From positions 1 through 41,251 of the forward strand of contig CAJBPB010000029.1 in the NCBI GenBank assembly GCA_903957365.1: a DNA stretch of 41,251 bases. The letters are read 5' to 3'. Under the pieces are notes generated by a model that saw only the letters and a list, made by a program, of their open reading frames with translations, was not told where the DNA came from and did no database searches. Of the stretch, positions 27,203-35,157 are shown piece by piece; positions within the stretch are counted from its first letter, which is position 1, and each line of letters opens with the position of its first letter. The stretch is from an uncultured Bacteroidota bacterium (GTDB lineage Bacteria; Bacteroidota; Bacteroidia; Bacteroidales; F082). The translations under genes and the position numbers were made by a program.

Positions 27203-27990
27203 AAAAGATTAATTTACAATTAATTTGAGTCTATGGACAAATTATAATTATCGTAGTTCCTTCTAAAACAATTTAAACGCGAAAGTACTTGAATTCATAA
27301 ACAATCTGATTCAAAAATCAATTGCAGAAGGGTTGAATAATAAAAATAAATTGCATTTATAAACTGGGGTTGCTGAAAACTCCTAAGGAATTTAATTTTA
27401 ATAACCTCCGGTTGCACCAGAGGTTATTAGCCAACAAACAACGCAATCCTGAAGCGGGTTAAATAGTCCTGAAATCATAATATTGAACTCTTTTAGAGTT
27501 CTGGCTTAGTAATTCTTAATAACTACCAGTTTCACTTTTGGTCATTAACATTAAATCCTATCAGTATTTTATTAAGTTCAACTTAACATGAAATGCAAGG
27601 AAATGAACAGGAATATTGATAAAGCCTTCATTAAAAAATTTTAAATTAATCCCCAATTAACAGATTGTCTGTGATATAGATATTTTTCAGCAAACCCTAA
27701 AAAACAATTACCGAGAACAGAACTGATCCATAGGGATCAGAATTAAGAAATCATGTAAAAATTACGTAATCAGTTTGTTGGCATCTCTCATTCCTTCAGA
27801 GGTTGCTTTGTTGAATATCAGAAATTTGACAAATTGTAAAACATCAATTTCCTTTTCACTCATATGTTCCTCAAAGTAAATCGTGACACCTCGATAAATA
27901 AATTCAACGGAAAATCCAACTATTGAGTTTTTGTCAGTAATTTAGACAACTGCATCATCTTAAATTTTTCTTCTCTAATTTCAGATTTAT
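27203..27990. other. Intergenic region between dgt and the plus-strand block
   Basis: 788 bp, AT-rich. It contains a 9-bp hairpin with an 11-nt loop (27400-27428), a 7-bp hairpin with a 3-nt loop (27485-27501), and another 7-bp hairpin (27723-27740). Its last part (27762-27958) reads as a probable broken small gene on the minus strand. Outside that, no ORF above 20 codons looks real. Confidence 0.5.
27762..27958 (-). pseudogene. Possible frameshifted small gene (about 65 aa)
   Basis: On the minus strand, ATG-ATG at 27958 opens MMQLSKLLTKTQ and stops at TAG (27922-27920). The -1 frame then continues without break as SIVGFSVEFIYRGVTIYFEE, HMSEKEIDVLQFVKFLIFNK and ATSEGMRDANKLIT to TAA at 27764-27762. 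The join lies at a run of five A. The downstream part has the composition of a real soluble protein (amphipathic, charged) and a RBS-like AGAGAAGAAAA lies upstream of the ATG. I do not recognise the family. It may instead be a 34-codon gene starting at the internal HMSEKE Met, or chance. Confidence 0.4.
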
Positions 27991-29016
27991 ATGAAAAACA
28001 CTACTTCAAATTTACTGAGCATGAACACCCTGTTTGGTTTGGTTGCCGGAATTCTTATCGGGTTCGTTATCAATATGAATTTTCCTCAATCTGAGCAGAT
28101 TGTTGGAACGATAGGCAGATTGGATTCAAAAAGGAATGTTTCCATTACGGAAAATGATATTAAATTGCGTAATGAATTGATTACAGATACATTACGACTA
28201 TCCCAATACAAGAATTACATCACTTTTATGTATTATAAATCCCTCCGAAACACCGTTGACATAAATAAAGTATTTGAACTAATCAGTGATGAAAAAGCAT
28301 ATAATCAAGCTTTTCCGCAAACATTTTCTTCGCTTTTGCAATATAAAGATTACCTGAATTATGCACGTGCCTATTTGCTGTCAGCTTTTCAGACACTTGA
28401 AAATCAGAATGCAGATGAAAAATTACCTATCATCGAATATCTTAACAATGTTCAAAATGCAGCGGGTCGTATTCAGAATTATGAATCAATAATGGTTGAC
28501 AATATGATTGATATGGAAACTTTTTTTGAACAACAAGGCGATGAGGTAAGTCAGAATTTGAGGAATGCGCATGATATATTGACTGTCAATGTGCTTCAGA
28601 GCGCTTTAGTAGCACAAGACAAACCAATGCTGAGATTTCTTGAAGAAAGGAAACTGCATCAGGGTCAGCAAGGTATGCAGAAACTGCTTAATGATGAGCA
28701 AACCGGAGTGGAGATCAGATCATTGATTGCTGAAGATAATGCTGTGATTCTGAACCCGGATGAAATAATTGCCAAAGAAATTACCCGGACCATTGAAAAC
28801 CTGATCGAAAAATTGAATAACAGCATAATTGAAAGCAGTATAGTTTCGTTGGATAAAAATGAATATGACAAAGCAGGTAAATTTGTTGTAGATGCAAGTC
28901 TGAAAGACATTATTAAAAGTACTGAAGAGTTAGGAATTTATGATGTTTTTGGGTATCTTAAAGATGTAAATAGCGAGGGTTTAGGTGATGCCTGTACACC
29001 TTTTTGTAATAATTGA
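27991..29016 (+). CDS. Membrane-anchored helical protein of unknown function
   Basis: 341 aa. A single N-terminal hydrophobic segment at residues 14-31 (LFGLVAGILIGFVINMNF), rich in Gly, serves as a signal anchor. The remaining 310 residues are hydrophilic and mostly helical (repeated Leu/Ile heptad-like spacing, for example DEIIAKEITRTIENLIEKLN), so the protein probably projects into the periplasm. It ends in GDACTPFCNN, with two cysteines near the C-terminus. I do not recognise a family. It starts the plus-strand block, 372 bp upstream of the HATPase-GNAT gene. A weak stem (29060-29087) followed by seven T could terminate it. Confidence 0.75.
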   Translation: MKNTTSNLLSMNTLFGLVAGILIGFVINMNFPQSEQIVGTIGRLDSKRNVSITENDIKLRNELITDTLRLSQYKNYITFMYYKSLRNTVDINKVFELISDEKAYNQAFPQTFSSLLQYKDYLNYARAYLLSAFQTLENQNADEKLPIIEYLNNVQNAAGRIQNYESIMVDNMIDMETFFEQQGDEVSQNLRNAHDILTVNVLQSALVAQDKPMLRFLEERKLHQGQQGMQKLLNDEQTGVEIRSLIAEDNAVILNPDEIIAKEITRTIENLIEKLNNSIIESSIVSLDKNEYDKAGKFVVDASLKDIIKSTEELGIYDVFGYLKDVNSEGLGDACTPFCNN

Positions 29017-29387
29017 TTGATTAGTTTGGATAGGTAACTGACACTGATATCATCAAAGTAACTGCGTCTTTTGTGTAAACCACAGTTTTTTTAACTTCAG
29101 GCACTGAGTAATGAAGCTGAATTTTTTCTGGCAGCATGTTTTGGTGTTTTGCGCTATTACAACAATTTGTTCTTTTGCAGGTATTTAACCTACTATTTAA
29201 TATATTTTTTGCATCCTGAATCCGAAATGATAAACATAGTTTTTCGCAATCAGATGCCTGCTGATTATTTCAAAAATTAAACATGCAAATGCAAGATAAA
29301 TCAAAAAAAAGCTTCAAATTTGATTGAGTTTTTCATGACCTGCTTCAGGTATATTTCAGTTAATAACAAACGTTAAAATTACAAACC
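29017..29387. other. Intergenic region before the HATPase-GNAT gene
   Basis: 371 bp, AT-rich and without a plausible ORF. It holds the weak hairpin plus T-run at 29060-29092. TATTTTTTG near 29203 is one base off the spacing of a TAnnTTTG box, and may belong to the promoter of the downstream operon. Confidence 0.4.
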
Positions 29388-30881
29388 ATGCAACTGAATG
29401 AATCAATTAAAATGACTTTTCCCAACAAGCTGACTTATTCATTTATTGTTCAGTCGTTTGTGAGGGAAATTGCAAAAATGATCGGCTTTACGGGTGTTTC
29501 TCTTGAGCAAATTGATATTGCCATCGAAGAATCGGTATCTAATGTCATGGTTCACGCCAGTGATGAAGAAAATCCTACATTCGACATTATTTGTGAGAAA
29601 ATTGCCGGAGGGATTAAGATCACAATAAAAGAGATGGGCATCCCTTTTGATCCCGAACATATCAGGAAATTTGAGTTATCGAAGGCACTTGATGATATAT
29701 CGACCAGCGGATTGGGCATATATCTCATACAGAAGATGATGGACGACCTTTCGTTTCATAACCTCGGACCTCAGGGGAAAGAAACTGTCATGATCAAATA
29801 CCTTCCGGTTACTGCCAATCAGATGAGTCAGCCCGAAACCATTTCAGTCGATAAAACGCCGGGTATTATAACTGAAAAGATCGAATATGATGTAAGAGGT
29901 CTTGAGGAGTTTGAAGCCATTGAAGTTTCACGTTGTGCCTATAAAACACACGGATATACCTTTTTTGACGATCATATCTATTATCCTGAACGACTGGTGA
30001 AAATGAACCAGACGTCTGAGTTGATCTCTGCAGTTGCTGTGACCAAAGACAATGTTTTTATGGGACATGCTGCGCTGCTTTATCAATATCATGAAGATAA
30101 AATTGCAGAACTGACCTTCGTTTTTGTGAATGTTGAATACCGCGGACAGGGTGCTTTAAACAGGTTGGTTGACTATCTTTTCAATGTGCCAAAGAAACGG
30201 GAGCTTCGTGGAATTTATGCCTATGCAGTTACCAACCACATCTTTACCCAAAAGTCGATGATCAAATACCAGATCAACGATTGCGGAATCTTGCTGGCTA
30301 CCAGTCCCGGTTCATGGAAATTTAAAGGGATTGCGGGTGAAGGAACACAGCGAATAAGCGTCGCACTGGGCTTCAAATATATGATGCCTGTTGTTTCGTA
30401 TAATTTATTTGTGCCTGAACATCATAAAGAGATGGTTTACAAACTGTATCAGAATCTTGGAGCAATGCATCAATTCATGGTTCCTGAAAAGGATACGATG
30501 GAGTTTGGAGGACCTGTCTCTATTATTAATACGGGAGTAAATGAGTTGGAAAGTTGTGCTGAAATATTTATCGTATCCTATGGAGGCGATGTGAAACAAC
30601 AAATTCGAAAGATTCTTCGTAGCTTTTGTGTGCTGCATATTGCTTCGGTTAACCTGTTTTTGAAGCTTCAAGACCCCAAAACCTATTGGTTAACAGAAGA
30701 ATTTGAAAAAATGGGATTCTTCTTTGCCGGAATACTTCCTGAATCAGGTATTGGTGATGCATTGGTTTTGCAATACCTGAATAACGTTAGCCTTGATTAC
30801 GATAAAATATTGTTAGTTAGTGATGTAGCCAAAGAACTACTCACCTATATCAAAGCCCTTGACCCTAATATAATCGACTAA
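29388..30881 (+). CDS. RsbW-like ATP-binding domain fused to GNAT acetyltransferase domains
   Basis: 497 aa, cytoplasmic. Residues 1-140 are a HATPase_c_2 / anti-sigma (RsbW, SpoIIAB) fold: N box IEESVSNVMVHA (with E48 and N52), G1 box EMGIPFDP with Glu82 where Asp is usual, and G2 box SGLGIYLI. Residues about 165-300 are a GNAT fold with motif A ELTFVFVNVEYRGQGALNRL (the acetyl-CoA-binding R-G-Q-G-A). Residues 380-475 look like a second, more degenerate GNAT-like half. The protein could sense or phosphorylate an anti-sigma-antagonist-like partner and acetylate a small molecule or protein. Fourteen bases downstream lies a polyamine/HDAC-type deacetylase, so the two are probably co-transcribed and functionally linked. 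The acceptor substrate is unknown. Confidence 0.82.
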   Translation: MQLNESIKMTFPNKLTYSFIVQSFVREIAKMIGFTGVSLEQIDIAIEESVSNVMVHASDEENPTFDIICEKIAGGIKITIKEMGIPFDPEHIRKFELSKALDDISTSGLGIYLIQKMMDDLSFHNLGPQGKETVMIKYLPVTANQMSQPETISVDKTPGIITEKIEYDVRGLEEFEAIEVSRCAYKTHGYTFFDDHIYYPERLVKMNQTSELISAVAVTKDNVFMGHAALLYQYHEDKIAELTFVFVNVEYRGQGALNRLVDYLFNVPKKRELRGIYAYAVTNHIFTQKSMIKYQINDCGILLATSPGSWKFKGIAGEGTQRISVALGFKYMMPVVSYNLFVPEHHKEMVYKLYQNLGAMHQFMVPEKDTMEFGGPVSIINTGVNELESCAEIFIVSYGGDVKQQIRKILRSFCVLHIASVNLFLKLQDPKTYWLTEEFEKMGFFFAGILPESGIGDALVLQYLNNVSLDYDKILLVSDVAKELLTYIKALDPNIID

Positions 30882-30895
30882 ATCCGTCGAAAATT

Positions 30896-31945
30896 ATGAT
30901 TGTTGTCCACTCACCGCACCATATACTGCATAATCCGCCTAAGGAATTTATTTCGAACCATATCGAAGCCTATGGGGAATCACCCGAACGGGCTGAAATA
31001 ATCCTGGAGGCTCTTATGGATAACCCTGATGTGGAATTAACAAGAGCCGAACCGTTCGATTTGAGCCATTTTTATAAAATTCATGGTGCTGATTATCTCG
31101 TTTATCTTCAAACTGCTTATGATGAGTGGGTTGCGGCAGGATTATGGTCAGAAGGCATCATGCCTGAGTTTTTTGCTCTTGGTCATATGCGAAACCGTCC
31201 TCCTTCCAAAAGTCCGGAAGGAAAAGCAGGGTATTACATGACCGACAGCTGCACGATGATTGTAAAAGGTACGTGGGAGGCGGTAAAGTATTCGGGCTTC
31301 ACTGCCTTAACAGGAGCTAACTACCTCCTGAGTGGCCGGTCCAGTGCCTTTTCAATTTGTCGGCCGCCGGGGCATCACGCGGGTTTCGATTATGCAGGAG
31401 GTTATTGTTTTGTTAATAATGCCGCCCTTGCAGCCAAATTCCTGCAAGACCAGGGCAGAACAGAAGCAGATGGAGATGTAAAAGTTGGTATTCTTGATAT
31501 TGATTTCCATCATGGGAATGGCACGCAGGATATTGTACAACATCTCAAAAACATCCTGCTGGTTTCAATCCATGGCGATCCGGATTATTCATACCCGTAT
31601 CTCACCGGATTTGAATCGGAAAATACGGAGAAGAATGTCAATTTTGCGCTTCCACCAGGCATAAACGATGAAACTTATTTCAACATCTTCCGAAAAGCAG
31701 TGAGTACATTACAGGCATTCGGGTGTAACTACCTTGTCATCTCTTTGGGTGTCGATACCTTTGAACATGATCAACTTGGCAACTTTAAATTAACATCAGC
31801 CATTTACTGCAAACTCGCTGAATACCTTATCAGTGAACTACCTATTCCAAAACTGATCGTTATGGAGGGAGGCTACAATATTGATTTTCTGGCTGGTAAT
31901 GTCATGGCATTTCTGACACCTTTTCTCGAAACAAAAACCCTTTGA
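30896..31945 (+). CDS. Acetylpolyamine amidohydrolase / class II histone-deacetylase-like enzyme
   Basis: 349 aa, full-length arginase-fold deacetylase. Catalytic His160-His161 lie in RPPGHHAGFD, the zinc ligands are Asp203 and His205 in DIDFHHGNGTQD and Asp287 in SLGVDTFEHD, and the transition-state Tyr327 is in MEGGYN. The sequences SLGVDTFEHDQLGNFKLTS and AGYYMTDSCTMIVKGTWEA are close to those of Mycoplana acetylpolyamine amidohydrolase and less like AcuC, so removal of acetyl groups from polyamines is the best guess. Protein deacetylation is not excluded. All catalytic residues are intact. It begins 14 bp after the HATPase-GNAT gene. A plus-strand terminator follows. Confidence 0.93.
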   Translation: MIVVHSPHHILHNPPKEFISNHIEAYGESPERAEIILEALMDNPDVELTRAEPFDLSHFYKIHGADYLVYLQTAYDEWVAAGLWSEGIMPEFFALGHMRNRPPSKSPEGKAGYYMTDSCTMIVKGTWEAVKYSGFTALTGANYLLSGRSSAFSICRPPGHHAGFDYAGGYCFVNNAALAAKFLQDQGRTEADGDVKVGILDIDFHHGNGTQDIVQHLKNILLVSIHGDPDYSYPYLTGFESENTEKNVNFALPPGINDETYFNIFRKAVSTLQAFGCNYLVISLGVDTFEHDQLGNFKLTSAIYCKLAEYLISELPIPKLIVMEGGYNIDFLAGNVMAFLTPFLETKTL

Positions 31946-32086
31946 ACTAATGATTTCAGTGGAGTTTGATGGCAGTTTGAAACACAAATCCGAGGATCAG
32001 ATCCATTTGTTTAAGACTAAAACCCTTCATAGAATTTTCAAATTTCTGTCAGAACAGAACTGTTTAAGTAATATTTTTTTTCGTCT

Positions 32087-32103
32087 GTTCACCTGATGTG
32101 AAC
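32087..32103 (+). terminator. Probable terminator after the deacetylase gene
   Basis: A perfect 6-bp stem (GTTCAC, loop CTGAT, GTGAAC) followed on the plus strand by a T-rich tail (TTTTCTTTGTTTTT), 142 bp past the deacetylase stop codon. A weaker AACAG/CTGTT stem with eight T lies just upstream (32055-32082). Confidence 0.55.
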
Positions 32104-32163
32104 TTTTCTTTGTTTTTACCAATAACTTGTCCTACTGTAAAACATTCAAATCAGAACTAAATA

Positions 32164-32886
32164 CTATTTCACCTCATTACTTATTTCATTTTCCACCTCA
32201 GCCAAAATAATCCTGCTGAGTTCGTTGTAGTCAGGGTTGCCGGTTATCCGTTGATTGTTGATAAAGAGGACAGGTGTTTCACGAATGCCTGAGGCTCTTA
32301 TCGTGGCCGCAGATCTGATCAGGTTTTCGGTTGTACTGATATCATTGATAAAAGCTTGAAAGGCTTCCGGTTTTTTTGTCATTGCAATCGTCCAGCTTTT
32401 CATTGAAACTGTATCCAATCGTGGATAATCGATACATAACTGCTTCACAAACTGATCATACTTTGCTGACTGATTGGCATAATACGCGCATTTAGTGGCG
32501 TACAGCGTGTTTTTCTTGGATGGATGAACAAGATACCTTACTATCAGTTTTACCAAGCCTTTGTCGATGAAATCTGTTTTCAGGCTTTCATAAGTGCCAG
32601 CAAAAAAGTCGTTACATGCCGAACAATCAAAACGGGAATAAACTATTAATGTAACAGGAGCATCCATTTTACCAAGCATGATATCACTGTCCTTTAGTAT
32701 ATTGAGTGTTTCTATTCGCTTGTCCACCAGCACCTCATGAATAAATTTATTCGTATTGAAGACTTTGGTGTCCAGACTGTTCAGTTTCAGCATTGCGATA
32801 ATGACCAACAGCAGAATGATCTGTATTTCGAGTATCAGGAAGATTTTGGTCCAATGGGTTACCACCTTATTTTTATCGTAATTCAT
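32164..32886 (-). CDS. Membrane-anchored DsbA-like thiol oxidoreductase
   Basis: 240 aa. An N-terminal membrane anchor (about residues 14-34, IFLILEIQIILLLVIIAML) is followed by a periplasmic thioredoxin fold of the Thioredoxin_4/DsbA type. The active site is C88-S-A-C91 in YSRFDCSACNDFF, and the cis-Pro loop is ETPVLFINNQRITG. The helical insertion expected for DsbA-like proteins is present. Apart from the active-site pair it has one more cysteine pair-like region (KCAYY, QLCIDY). It starts 10 bp after the sulfotransferase stop and is co-transcribed with it. Substrates unknown; the upstream Cys-rich lipoprotein is a candidate by position. Confidence 0.85.
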   Translation of the reverse strand: MNYDKNKVVTHWTKIFLILEIQIILLLVIIAMLKLNSLDTKVFNTNKFIHEVLVDKRIETLNILKDSDIMLGKMDAPVTLIVYSRFDCSACNDFFAGTYESLKTDFIDKGLVKLIVRYLVHPSKKNTLYATKCAYYANQSAKYDQFVKQLCIDYPRLDTVSMKSWTIAMTKKPEAFQAFINDISTTENLIRSAATIRASGIRETPVLFINNQRITGNPDYNELSRIILAEVENEISNEVK

Positions 32887-32896
32887 TTCAAAAGTT

Positions 32897-33778
32897 TTAA
32901 TTGATCTTTTTAAATACTTTATTTTCAGACGATTGTACTATTTTGCTGTAATACTTTACAAACTCCTCCTTCTGCACGAAACTGAACATCTCCTCCCCTT
33001 CGCCCTCTTTACCGTTACGGATAAACTGGTCATATACTTGTTTTCGTTCCTTAGGCTGGTCTCCGAATTTTGTCTCACAACTTTTCATATAATCAAAACT
33101 ACTGCACTCAATCGCTCTGCTGATTGCTTCTTTGCCGGGATTTAGTCTGCAAAAGTCAATAATCCTTTCAATCTCGATCTGCTTGTTATTGAGTAAATCT
33201 TCATAACTGACATAAAGTATTCTAAATTTATTTTTGTTGTCGAACCAGCCTTTTACATGTTTAAACCAATCTTTAGTTTTGAAAAAACTTTTTATAAATA
33301 CGTCAAATTCCAAATCACTTTTGTTATAGTTTTTTTGCTGATGATAGAGCGATACCGCTACATCCATTCCGTTTCGGTAAACATAGATGAATCTTCCTTT
33401 TGTTCCTTTGGCTATTTCATTATGGCTATCGTGGGTTTTTATTATACGGGGAGAAGGTAATTCCATTGGAGCTTGTTTTCTGAATGAGGCGTTCCGAATC
33501 CAGGGCGACACATCGTAAATATGGTTGAAATTCAAATCCCCGCTTGTAGTGAGCTGATAAAGAATCATCTGCACCAGGGTTGTTCCCGACTTGGGATAGG
33601 TGGCAATATAAATATCATCCTCACGCTGGCCAAACACCAGTTTAAATTGTTCAAACCGAAGCCTGTCTGAAATTTTCAAAAACCTGCTTCCAAGTTTATC
33701 AATCAATTTATAGATTTTCCGGAGCAAATCCGATAAAATTCCATAACCTATATACTCCCTTGATGTATTCCTGTCCAT
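32897..33778 (-). CDS. Sulfotransferase (cytosolic SULT-like, PAPS-dependent)
   Basis: 293 aa, no signal peptide. The 5'-phosphosulfate loop is YPKSGTT (61-67), the likely catalytic base is His116 in IIKTHDSH, and the 3'-phosphate motif is YRNGMDVAVSLYH with Arg135 and Ser143. The C-terminal FIRNGKEGEGEEMF (252-265) corresponds to the RKGxxGDWKNxF loop of the eukaryotic SULT type. All PAPS-binding elements are therefore present. It transfers sulfate from PAPS to an alcohol, phenol or amine; the acceptor cannot be told. It is the first gene of a two-gene unit with the DsbA-like protein and follows a terminator. Confidence 0.9.
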   Translation of the reverse strand: MDRNTSREYIGYGILSDLLRKIYKLIDKLGSRFLKISDRLRFEQFKLVFGQREDDIYIATYPKSGTTLVQMILYQLTTSGDLNFNHIYDVSPWIRNASFRKQAPMELPSPRIIKTHDSHNEIAKGTKGRFIYVYRNGMDVAVSLYHQQKNYNKSDLEFDVFIKSFFKTKDWFKHVKGWFDNKNKFRILYVSYEDLLNNKQIEIERIIDFCRLNPGKEAISRAIECSSFDYMKSCETKFGDQPKERKQVYDQFIRNGKEGEGEEMFSFVQKEEFVKYYSKIVQSSENKVFKKIN

Positions 33779-33800
33779 TTATTCATACTGTATTAAAAAT

Positions 33801-33835
33801 AAAGACTGCCCCAGCTGATTTCAGGGACAGTCTTT
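33801..33835 (-). terminator. Terminator of the small lipoprotein gene
   Basis: The stem AAAGACTG/CAGTCTTT (8 bp) continues with CCC/GGG across a mismatch and is followed on the minus strand by TTTATTTTTAAT. It lies 12 bp after the lipoprotein stop and before the sulfotransferase start. Confidence 0.7.
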
Positions 33836-33846
33836 AACTGATACTT

Positions 33847-34131
33847 TTAGCTGCAGCTTGCACCCATCTGGATATACTCATCTTTGACTTCGGCCCAGCT
33901 ACCATAGTCGTCGGTCCAACTATACGTAACTGTCGGCTCACCCGTTTTGGAATAATATAACTTACCATCTTCGCATGCTTTGTATGTGTAGGTTATTCCT
34001 TGTTCGGTAATTGAATAGCTGCAACATTCGGTTTTGTCTTCATCTTTTTTGCACGAACCTGAACCAATGAGCATGGCTATTGCTCCAAACAGTAAAGCCA
34101 GAAATTTAAATATTTTCATACTATTCACCAT
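33847..34131 (-). CDS. Small Cys- and Tyr-rich lipoprotein
   Basis: 94 aa (90 if the second Met, MKIFKFL, is the start). The signal ends in the lipobox GSGSC, followed by KKDEDK, consistent with surface display. The mature part of about 68 residues has four further cysteines (a CC pair, one in ACEDG, one at the end GASCS), enough for two disulfides. It has seven tyrosines, several beside acidic residues (DDYGSW, DEYIQ). No family recognised. The neighbours downstream are a sulfotransferase and a DsbA-like oxidoreductase, although a terminator lies between. Confidence 0.75.
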   Translation of the reverse strand: MVNSMKIFKFLALLFGAIAMLIGSGSCKKDEDKTECCSYSITEQGITYTYKACEDGKLYYSKTGEPTVTYSWTDDYGSWAEVKDEYIQMGASCS

Positions 34132-34318
34132 TAAATTAATATCTACTCTTAACGCTTTTCGACTGACTCGCCCTACTCCTTTTCTTATTCGTAGCTGAGT
34201 AAGGTACTTTTACTACGTTAATTAAAATCTAGGGAGGTCAGCCCAAATCAACCCATTGTTTGTATTTGATAAAATCCATTACTGTTATATTTACTATAAT
34301 TATTAAGCGGTCCATTGA

Positions 34319-35083
34319 TTATTCCCGGTTCCAGGTTCCTTTCCAAACATATAATTCATTACTTAAGGTGAGTTGTGTTTCAGAAACAGTATAGGTTCCT
34401 GTCCGGGTTATTTCATTATTTCCGTTGGAAGCATTCGGCGGCTCATTGATGGTTAAAGTATTACCAGAAGCGAACCAGGTTCCGGATGAAGAAAATTCGA
34501 GATAACCACCGGTGTCGTTATAACAGTTCCATGTCCAGGAACCTCCTTCACTGATAGCCCAATGCCAGGTGTAATTTCTTACAATACCGGCATAGTCAGT
34601 GGTAGTGTGTCGTACCCAGTTCCCGATGATCGTGTTCATTCGCATCACACTATCGCCTGACTGAATGACATTGCAATGATTTCCTGGCCAGCTTCCTGCC
34701 ACGTAAGATCCCGCAGAAACATAAACCCCTTCAACAAATGCGTACAAATTCAATGCGCTTCCAGTGACTTCTGCCTTATACATATACTGGGTATATTCAA
34801 AAGGGAATTCCCAAGTAATCTGACCTGTTGATTCATCTATTGTTCCATAATAGTTATCAGGATAGGGGGTATCCCATTCACACATATAAATGAAATTTGA
34901 TTCATTCTTTGCTATGCAGCCAATGGCAATAGCAGTAGTTTTCGAGCCGCTGGTTCTGTTCCATACACCTTTGAAAGAACTGGATGCTTCATAATCACTT
35001 ACAACTTTACAATTTGCCATTAGGATCAATGAAATAAACAATAGGCCTGAAGAGCACTTTAAGATTCTTTCCTTTGTTTTCAT
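34319..35083 (-). CDS. Lipoprotein with C-terminal lipocalin-like domain, unknown function
   Basis: 254 aa. Lipobox LMANC (Cys25) after a hydrophobic segment. The rest is rich in Trp, Tyr and Gly and predicted to be beta. Residues about 150-254 (IIGNWVRHTTTD to LYVWKGTWNRE) have the short alternating strands of lipocalin-like domains common in Bacteroidota lipoproteins; the start of the mature part (FKGVWNRTSGS) resembles the end, hinting at two related halves. No catalytic motif. It is 74 bp downstream of a FISUMP gene on the same strand. Confidence 0.72.
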   Translation of the reverse strand: MKTKERILKCSSGLLFISLILMANCKVVSDYEASSSFKGVWNRTSGSKTTAIAIGCIAKNESNFIYMCEWDTPYPDNYYGTIDESTGQITWEFPFEYTQYMYKAEVTGSALNLYAFVEGVYVSAGSYVAGSWPGNHCNVIQSGDSVMRMNTIIGNWVRHTTTDYAGIVRNYTWHWAISEGGSWTWNCYNDTGGYLEFSSSGTWFASGNTLTINEPPNASNGNNEITRTGTYTVSETQLTLSNELYVWKGTWNRE

Positions 35084-35157
35084 TTCACATTTTATTATAA
35101 AGGTTTTCTACCGATATTATGTAAAAGTCATGTTGAATGTATCAATCGCCGGACATA

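Noticed and set aside
27920-27958. Programmed -1 frameshift in the small ORF
   Set aside because: The A-run does not form a canonical X-XXY-YYZ slippery heptamer in the zero frame and no strong stimulatory structure is evident; a simple indel is more likely.
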